10,867 nt of DNA. It comes from Chloroflexota bacterium. GTDB taxonomy: Bacteria; Chloroflexota; Chloroflexia; QHBQ01; JADMIH01. The notes under the pieces were generated by a model that did not search any database, was not told the DNA's origin, and saw only the letters and a list, made by a program, of their open reading frames with translations. Below, one piece after another: positions 6,938 through 10,867 of this stretch. How positions within the stretch are numbered: position 1 is the stretch's first letter; each line of letters starts with the position of its first letter. Where the stretch lies: the NCBI GenBank assembly GCA_015478675.1, contig JADMIH010000127.1, positions 1 through 10,867 on the forward strand, given 5' to 3'. The translations under genes and the position numbers were made by a program.

Positions 6938-8227
6938 ATGGAACGACTAATCGTAGAGGGCGGTTATCCGCTTTGCGGTGAGATAACGCCCGCTGGAAAC
7001 AAGAACTCGGCCCAGCCTATGCTGGCGGCTTGCCTCCTTACTGACGAGCCGGTGACTTTGCACAACGTACCTAACATAGAGGATGTGCGTACTCTCCTCA
7101 CTATGCTGAGTGGGATGGGCGTACGGGTGGACTCTTCTCCTGGCGATAGCAAGCATACAGTTGTATTGCAAGCTAAAGAGGTTGGCAGGCAGCCCGACCG
7201 CGAGCTTGGCTCACGAGTCCGGGGGTCGCTCCTTATGGCAGGGCCACTCCTTGCGCGGACAGGGCACGCTGTGCTGGGGCAACCGGGTGGCGACGCGATA
7301 GGTCGCAGGCGTATAGACACACATCTCCTGGCCCTCAAAGCGCTTGGGGCCAACGTAGAGGTAGCAGGGGACCAGTATATAATGACCGCCGACAGGCTGC
7401 GAGGCGCTGAGGTCTTCCTGGATGAGGCCAGCGTCACAGGGACGGAGCAGGCTATCCTCGCTGCGGTCATGGCTGAGGGCGAGACAACAGTATGCAACGC
7501 CGCATCCGAGCCTCATGTGCAAGACCTTTGCCGGATGCTCAATACACTTGGCGCACATATTGAGGAGATAGGGTCAAATAGCCTCACAATAAAAGGGGTA
7601 AACGCCTTGCATGGCGGTGAGCACACGATAATGTCCGACCACATGGAAGTCGGCAGTTTTATAGGGCTTGCCGCTGTGACCGGAGGCGATCTGCGGATAC
7701 ACAAAGCTGTGCCTGAGCATATGAGAATGACCAATCTCGTCTTCAGCAAGCTGGGTGTAGAGGTAAGGGTCGAAGGCGACGACATAGTTGTGCCCGGTGG
7801 GCAGGAGCTCAGGGTAGCCAACGATGTGCATGACGCTGTGCCCAAGATAGATGATGGCATCTGGCCTGCCTTCCCTTCCGACCTTATGAGCATAGCCCTC
7901 GTAACGGCCACCCAATCAGAGGGCACGGTCCTGATCTTTGAGAAGCTTTTTGAGAACCGGCTCTTCTTTGTTGACCGGCTGATAGGGATGGGCGCACGCA
8001 TCGTCCTCTGCGACCCTCATCGCGCTGTAGTAGTAGGCAAAGCACGGCTGCGCGGCGAGGAGGTATCAAGCCCCGACATACGGGCAGGTATGGCGCTTCT
8101 GCAAGCCGCTCTCTGCGCCGACGGCGAGAGCACGATCTTCAACGTGCGCCAGATCGACCGGGGCTACGAATCAATCGAAGGCCGTTTAGAAGCGCTTGGG
8201 GCGCACATTCGGCGCGCGTATGATTAG
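6938..8227 (+). CDS. murA: UDP-N-acetylglucosamine 1-carboxyvinyltransferase, Asp-type active site
   Basis: MurA transfers enolpyruvate from PEP to UDP-GlcNAc, the first committed cytoplasmic step of peptidoglycan synthesis. ATG 6938 is chosen because AGGAG at 6929-6933 sits four bases upstream and MERLIVEGG matches the family start; an in-frame TTG at 6899 would add 13 unrelated residues. Length is 429 residues, close to the usual 419-430. Conserved features seen are GNKNS (Lys22 of the E. coli enzyme), [12 protein letters not shown] (Arg91), [10 protein letters not shown] (Arg120), FPSD (Asp305), DIRAG (Asp369) and QIDRGYE (Arg397). The loop residue equivalent to Cys115 is Asp119 (GGC GAC GCG at 7289-7297), a change known to give fosfomycin insensitivity while keeping activity. 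It follows the anti-sigma gene by 78 bases with no visible terminator, so it may share that transcript. Confidence 0.93.
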   Translation: MERLIVEGGYPLCGEITPAGNKNSAQPMLAACLLTDEPVTLHNVPNIEDVRTLLTMLSGMGVRVDSSPGDSKHTVVLQAKEVGRQPDRELGSRVRGSLLMAGPLLARTGHAVLGQPGGDAIGRRRIDTHLLALKALGANVEVAGDQYIMTADRLRGAEVFLDEASVTGTEQAILAAVMAEGETTVCNAASEPHVQDLCRMLNTLGAHIEEIGSNSLTIKGVNALHGGEHTIMSDHMEVGSFIGLAAVTGGDLRIHKAVPEHMRMTNLVFSKLGVEVRVEGDDIVVPGGQELRVANDVHDAVPKIDDGIWPAFPSDLMSIALVTATQSEGTVLIFEKLFENRLFFVDRLIGMGARIVLCDPHRAVVVGKARLRGEEVSSPDIRAGMALLQAALCADGESTIFNVRQIDRGYESIEGRLEALGAHIRRAYD

Positions 8228-8328
8228 GATGCGGCGCAATAATGGACGACAAGATGGCCTTTACTCTACCTGGGCTGATGGCACCCAAAGTAGGGCCAAG
8301 GCAAGTTTTGCTCTGGGAGTCTTTCTAC

Positions 8329-8392
8329 AGTAGTACCTTTGGGGCGCTGAGGTACTACTTTGATAGTACCAAGGGGGGATTTGCTGAGGTAC
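8329..8392. repeat. Inverted and direct repeat cluster around GTAC cores, 3' of murA
   Basis: AGTAGTACCT (8329-8338) and AGGTACTACT (8350-8359) are perfect 10-base inverted copies around an 11-base centre. GCTGAGGTAC occurs twice in direct orientation (8346-8355 and 8383-8392). A related half-site, TAGTACC followed by a G-run, occurs at 8364-8370. The dense GTAC-centred symmetry could be a regulator-binding cluster or part of a structured 3' RNA. Nothing coding is convincing here. Confidence 0.45.
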
Positions 8393-8480
8393 CGATAGGC
8401 TATATACATAATAGAGGGTGCAGGCTAAGATAAGGGCAGAGAACAAAAGAGAAAAAACGCTGTCATGCTCCTCCTGGTTC

Positions 8481-8511
8481 GAGGCCCCCTAAAAAGGGCC
8501 TCTCGTTCTTT
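8481..8511 (+). terminator. Intrinsic terminator for the murA transcript
   Basis: GAGGCCC (8481-8487) pairs perfectly with GGGCCTC (8496-8502) across an eight-base loop. It is followed by TCGTTCTTT, giving a GC-rich stem plus a short U-rich tail. It lies about 250 bases after the murA stop, so the transcript would carry a long 3' region that includes the GTAC repeat cluster. Confidence 0.65.
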
Positions 8512-8513
8512 AA

Positions 8514-8548
8514 CCCAGGGCAGTAACCTTCTTTTGCGCTGCCCTTGG
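8514..8548. repeat. Second stem-loop just after the terminator
   Basis: CCCAGGGCAG (8514-8523) pairs with CTGCCCTTGG (8539-8548) with one mismatch around a 15-base loop. No U-tract follows on the + strand. On the - strand the segment after the stem runs into A/G-rich sequence, so it is not a terminator there either. It may be a backup hairpin or remnant structure. Confidence 0.35.
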
Positions 8549-8567
8549 TACGTGACTGTTCAGAATT

Positions 8568-8747
8568 AGGGTATAACCAAGTTCAAGAGGTATATATGTG
8601 CGCCCTCACCCCCAAACCCCCTCTCCCATGAAGGGAGAGGGGGCTTTAATTCTGCTGAGGACACAGGGGATACAGTTGTTCTCCCACAGGGGAGAGGGGG
8701 TTTGGGGGTGAGGGCGCACATATACCTCTACTCTGAACGGTTACCCT
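8568..8747. repeat. 180-bp inverted-repeat (MITE/REP-like) element with nested hairpins
   Basis: Left arm 8586-8627 and right arm 8690-8729 are inverted copies of about 40 bases that differ only by a TA insertion in the left arm. Weaker symmetry extends out to AGGGTATAACC at 8568 and GGTTACCCT at 8747. Inside the left half, CCCCCTCTCCC (8617-8627) also pairs perfectly with GGGAGAGGGGG (8633-8643) over loop ATGAA. In the right half, TCTCCC (8680-8685) pairs with GGGAGA (8690-8695). The right half looks like a diverged inverted copy of the left unit. No ORF of transposase type and no clear target-site duplication are visible. It lies between the murA terminator and the GGDEF gene. Confidence 0.75.
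8689..8714 (+). other. G-quadruplex motif in the right arm of the inverted-repeat element
   Basis: Four runs of at least three G (8689-8692, 8696-8700, 8704-8708, 8712-8714) are separated by the 3-base loops AGA, TTT and TGA. This fits the canonical G3+N1-7 pattern on the + strand. The same motif lies on the - strand in the C-rich copies at 8603-8627 and 10724-10748. Folding in the cell is inferred only. Confidence 0.5.
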
Positions 8748-8799
8748 GATACAGTGTTGGAACTTTACATGGAACATAGGGGAGGAAGGCTAAGCTCCG

Positions 8800-10542
8800 G
8801 TGGTTTCTCTCTTTGATCTTCAAAGCTACCAAAGCAGCTTGAGCGCGGCCCTCATGCTTCTAACGGCCCTGGCTGCCCTGTCGGTCGGGTTGTGGGCGCT
8901 TGCTCGCGAGCGCGGCTCTGCCGTGAGCCTCATCTTTTTCCTGGTTACACTCAGCGTGGCAGCGTGGCTCGCCACCGGTGCGATTATTTACTCCGCCACT
9001 GACGAGCACAGGGCTCTGTGGTGGGCCAGAGCAGAGTTCATGAGCCTACCTTTCGTTGCGCCCGCTATCTACCACTTCAGCGTGGGGGTTCTGGGCCTTC
9101 ACAAGAGGTCACGCAAAGTCGTGTGGACTGGGTGGGGTCTCGCGCTTTTCTTTTCGGCGGCGGGCGTGAGTAGCAACGCGATGGTAGAGGGGGTGTCCCG
9201 TTATCCGGGGGGTTATTACAGCAATTTTGGCGTGCTTGGCTTGCCTTTTGCCATCTTCTTCTCCGGCTTCCTTGTTGGGAGCATGCTTCACTACTGGGGA
9301 GAATACAGGGTAGCAGATGAAGGTGTACGTAAAGCGAGCATTAAGTGGCTGCTGATAGCGTTCGGTGTGGGCTGCCTGAGCGTGCTTGACTTTGCCCCAG
9401 TCTATGGATTAGCAGGGTATCCTCTCGGCTACGCGGCTATTCTTGGTTTTATAGTAGTAACGGCAACCACTATACGGCGTTTGCGTTTGGTGAAGATGGA
9501 GGTTGCGTTCACAGCCAATGAAATAGTCAGCACGATGGGCGATGCGCTGCTGATTGTTGATGCGGAAGGGGTCGTCAAGCTGGCGAACAAGGCTGCGGGC
9601 GAAATATTCAGCGTGAGCGTAGAGGAGCTAACGGGTAAGATGGTGACGGCGGTAACGGGCGACGGCCACTTTGCAGATCAATTGCAGGCGATAATAGAGG
9701 TGGGGCTTACGCAAAGCTATGAACTGGACTACCGCCCAGGAGGAAGAAAGCCGAGAGTTTTGAGCCTCACTACGTCGGTCATAAGGAGCCAACCCACGGC
9801 CACTCTTTGCATAGCACGGGATATTACCCTCAGCAAGCAAGCCGAGAGGGGAGCCATGCTGCTGAAGGAGGAGCTTGAGCAAAGAGTGGCCGATAGAACT
9901 TTACAGCTGCAAGACGTGCATAGAGAGTTATGGAACGAGTTGACCAGGAGGCGGCAAGTAGAGCAGACGCTCAGGGAGCTAGCCACCCACGACGATCTGA
10001 CGAAGCTGCACAATCGGCGGGAGATGAAGCTCTCCCTGGCAGGAGAGATCAGACGCAGCCTGCGGTACAAGCGCCCATTTTCACTGGTGATGCTTGACAT
10101 TGACCACTTTACGCAGGTGAACGAGAAGTACGGCCCGCAGGTGGGAGACGAAGTGTTGCGCTGGGTGGCCGGTATGCTAATCGAGAAGATGCGAAGCACA
10201 GACTGTGTGGCCCGCTATGGCGGCGAAGAGATGGCGATCCTACTTCCTGAAACAACGTATGTTGAGGCATATCAGGTGGCTGAGGACCTGCGCTTACTTG
10301 TGGCTGGGCACCTCTTTGTCTTTCCCAGGAGTAGTGGAGAAATCTCCCCTTTCTCTGTTACGGTGAGCCTGGGGGTAGCAGAGCTTACTAAGGATATCGC
10401 GTCAGTAGATGCTCTTATCGAGGCGGCTGATCTGGCGCTTACCGACGCCAAAGCCCAGGGCCGCAACTGCACAGTCCACTATTATCCTGAAACGGCAAAG
10501 CTGGATATTTCGGGCGGGGATCACCAGCAGCCATTCCTGTAA
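8800..10542 (+). CDS. 7TM-PAS-GGDEF membrane diguanylate cyclase
   Basis: This is predicted to make cyclic di-GMP from two GTP at the inner face of the membrane. The GTG at 8800 is the first start after an in-frame TAA (8791); GGAGGAAGG at 8781-8789 ends ten bases upstream. Residues 1-230 contain seven hydrophobic segments like the 7TM sensor of some histidine kinases. A PAS domain follows (about 240-345), then a coiled coil (about 350-392), then a GGDEF domain (about 394-565). The signature is GGEEM at 474-478, with Met in place of Phe. LDIDHF supplies the metal-binding Asp, and the inhibitory I-site RSTD (465-468) is intact. Departures are FTQVNEKYGP where FKxxNDxxGH is usual, and LTDAK where LYxAK is usual. 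Catalytic acidic residues are kept, so activity is likely but unproven. It is monocistronic within the window and has no output partner nearby. Confidence 0.9.
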   Translation: MVSLFDLQSYQSSLSAALMLLTALAALSVGLWALARERGSAVSLIFFLVTLSVAAWLATGAIIYSATDEHRALWWARAEFMSLPFVAPAIYHFSVGVLGLHKRSRKVVWTGWGLALFFSAAGVSSNAMVEGVSRYPGGYYSNFGVLGLPFAIFFSGFLVGSMLHYWGEYRVADEGVRKASIKWLLIAFGVGCLSVLDFAPVYGLAGYPLGYAAILGFIVVTATTIRRLRLVKMEVAFTANEIVSTMGDALLIVDAEGVVKLANKAAGEIFSVSVEELTGKMVTAVTGDGHFADQLQAIIEVGLTQSYELDYRPGGRKPRVLSLTTSVIRSQPTATLCIARDITLSKQAERGAMLLKEELEQRVADRTLQLQDVHRELWNELTRRRQVEQTLRELATHDDLTKLHNRREMKLSLAGEIRRSLRYKRPFSLVMLDIDHFTQVNEKYGPQVGDEVLRWVAGMLIEKMRSTDCVARYGGEEMAILLPETTYVEAYQVAEDLRLLVAGHLFVFPRSSGEISPFSVTVSLGVAELTKDIASVDALIEAADLALTDAKAQGRNCTVHYYPETAKLDISGGDHQQPFL

Positions 10543-10723
10543 GAGTGGTCAGTGGCCGGTGTATGATTAATGGTAAGTTGTGGGGTGGTTGGAGCAGGGT
10601 GGGGGTGGGGATGGAGAAGGGCGCAGTTGAGGCGCAGTTGTAGGCGCAGATATGGGACGGCTGCCGGTGCCTTGTAGCGCGGGCGCATCTGGTCTGGTGG
10701 GTGGGTGGGAAGGAGAGGGGGCA
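10543..10723 (+). other. G-rich non-coding stretch with short repeats
   Basis: No gene is supported here. G-runs at 10582-10585, 10597-10599, 10601-10605 and 10607-10610 could form a G-quadruplex with one long loop. The heptamer GGCGCAG then occurs three times at 11- to 12-base spacing (10620-10626, 10631-10637, 10643-10649). The composition is strongly strand-biased to G. No clear terminator follows the diguanylate cyclase gene in this stretch. Confidence 0.4.
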
Positions 10724-10768
10724 CCCTCACCCCCAAACCCCCTCTCCCATGAAGGGAGAGGGGGCTTT
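10724..10768. repeat. C-rich hairpin repeat, copy identical to 8603-8647
   Basis: The 45-base unit from CCCTCACCCCC to GGGGGCTTT is identical base for base to 8603-8647. It has the same 11-pair stem CCCCCTCTCCC / GGGAGAGGGGG and loop ATGAA. It lies about 180 bases after the diguanylate cyclase stop. The hairpin followed by CTTTCT could serve as a weak terminator. Identity between copies 2 kb apart suggests recent duplication or ongoing homogenisation of an interspersed repeat family. Confidence 0.75.
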
Positions 10769-10770
10769 CT

Positions 10771-10814
10771 CCCTCACCCCTTGCCCCATCTCTCATGAAG
10801 GGAGAGGGGGCTTT
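10771..10814. repeat. Diverged tandem copy of the C-rich hairpin repeat
   Basis: A 44-base unit runs CCCTCACCCC to GGGGGCTTT directly after the preceding copy, offset by 47 bases. The 3' half (ATGAAGGGAGAGGGGGCTTT) is conserved. The 5' half has changed to CTTGCCCCATCTCTC, so the stem is weakened and the C-runs that would support a quadruplex are broken. Confidence 0.65.
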
Positions 10815-10851
10815 ACTGACACTTACATAAGAAACTAATAAAAACCAGGTT

Positions 10852-10867
10852 GGCTGATACAGCCTTT
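10852..10867 (+). terminator. Small stem-loop running off the window end
   Basis: GGCTG-ATA-CAGCC is a five-pair stem with a three-base loop followed by TTT, the last bases of the window. It could be a short intrinsic terminator, but the T-tract is cut off by the window edge, so the call is weak. Confidence 0.25.

Noticed and set aside
8381..8408. Weak promoter TTGCTG, 16 bp, TATACA after murA
   Set aside because: It has poor -35 agreement and no gene or conserved RNA directly downstream before the terminator.
8242..8433. A 63-codon + strand open frame after murA, starting MDDKMAFTLPGL
   Set aside because: It has no Shine-Dalgarno and no recognisable family, and it overlaps the GTAC inverted repeats that better explain the region.
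8476..8488. GGTTCGAG, resembling a tRNA T-loop
   Set aside because: No acceptor stem, D-arm or anticodon arm can be built upstream; the bases belong to the start of the terminator stem.

Overview
The window reads like a moderately GC-rich, chromosomally ordinary bacterial locus. The likely source is a Chloroflexota-type or related environmental bacterium. That is inference from three things: the mix of gene families, the frequent GTG/TTG starts, and interspersed C-rich repeats beginning CCCTCACCCCC. No 16S or other decisive marker is present. All confident genes lie on the + strand, and there are no tRNAs, rRNAs, CRISPR arrays or transposase genes.

Layout. (1) 173-1543 encodes a secreted lipoprotein of the PQQ-dependent glucose/sorbosone dehydrogenase family. 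(2) 1544-1754 is a compact regulatory region. It holds three inverted repeats and a near-consensus housekeeping promoter (TTGACG, 18 bp, TATAAT). (3) 1755-2348 encodes an ECF sigma factor. Its stop codon overlaps the TTG start of (4) 2345-6859, a 1504-residue protein. That protein starts as a zinc-finger anti-sigma factor, crosses the membrane once, and continues as two Ig-like domains followed by a bacterial alpha-2-macroglobulin-like (MG plus alpha/alpha-toroid) ectodomain. (5) 6938-8227 encodes MurA, the first committed enzyme of peptidoglycan synthesis, with Asp in place of the fosfomycin-target Cys. (6) 8228-8799 is non-coding. It contains an inverted repeat, a good intrinsic terminator and a 180-bp inverted-repeat element with nested hairpins and a G-quadruplex motif. 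(7) 8800-10542 encodes a 7TM-PAS-GGDEF diguanylate cyclase. (8) 10543-10867 is non-coding, with a G-rich tract and two more tandem copies of the C-rich hairpin repeat.

How they may work together. The sigma factor, anti-sigma/macroglobulin protein and MurA lie head to tail with no terminator visible between them, so they may form an envelope-surveillance operon. In this model the macroglobulin-like ectodomain would sense something outside the membrane (protease attack, wall damage or force) and release the sigma factor inside. The direct fusion of a ZAS anti-sigma domain to a macroglobulin-type ectodomain is the most unusual feature of the window and the best candidate for an undescribed system. 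Its function is inferred from domain architecture only.
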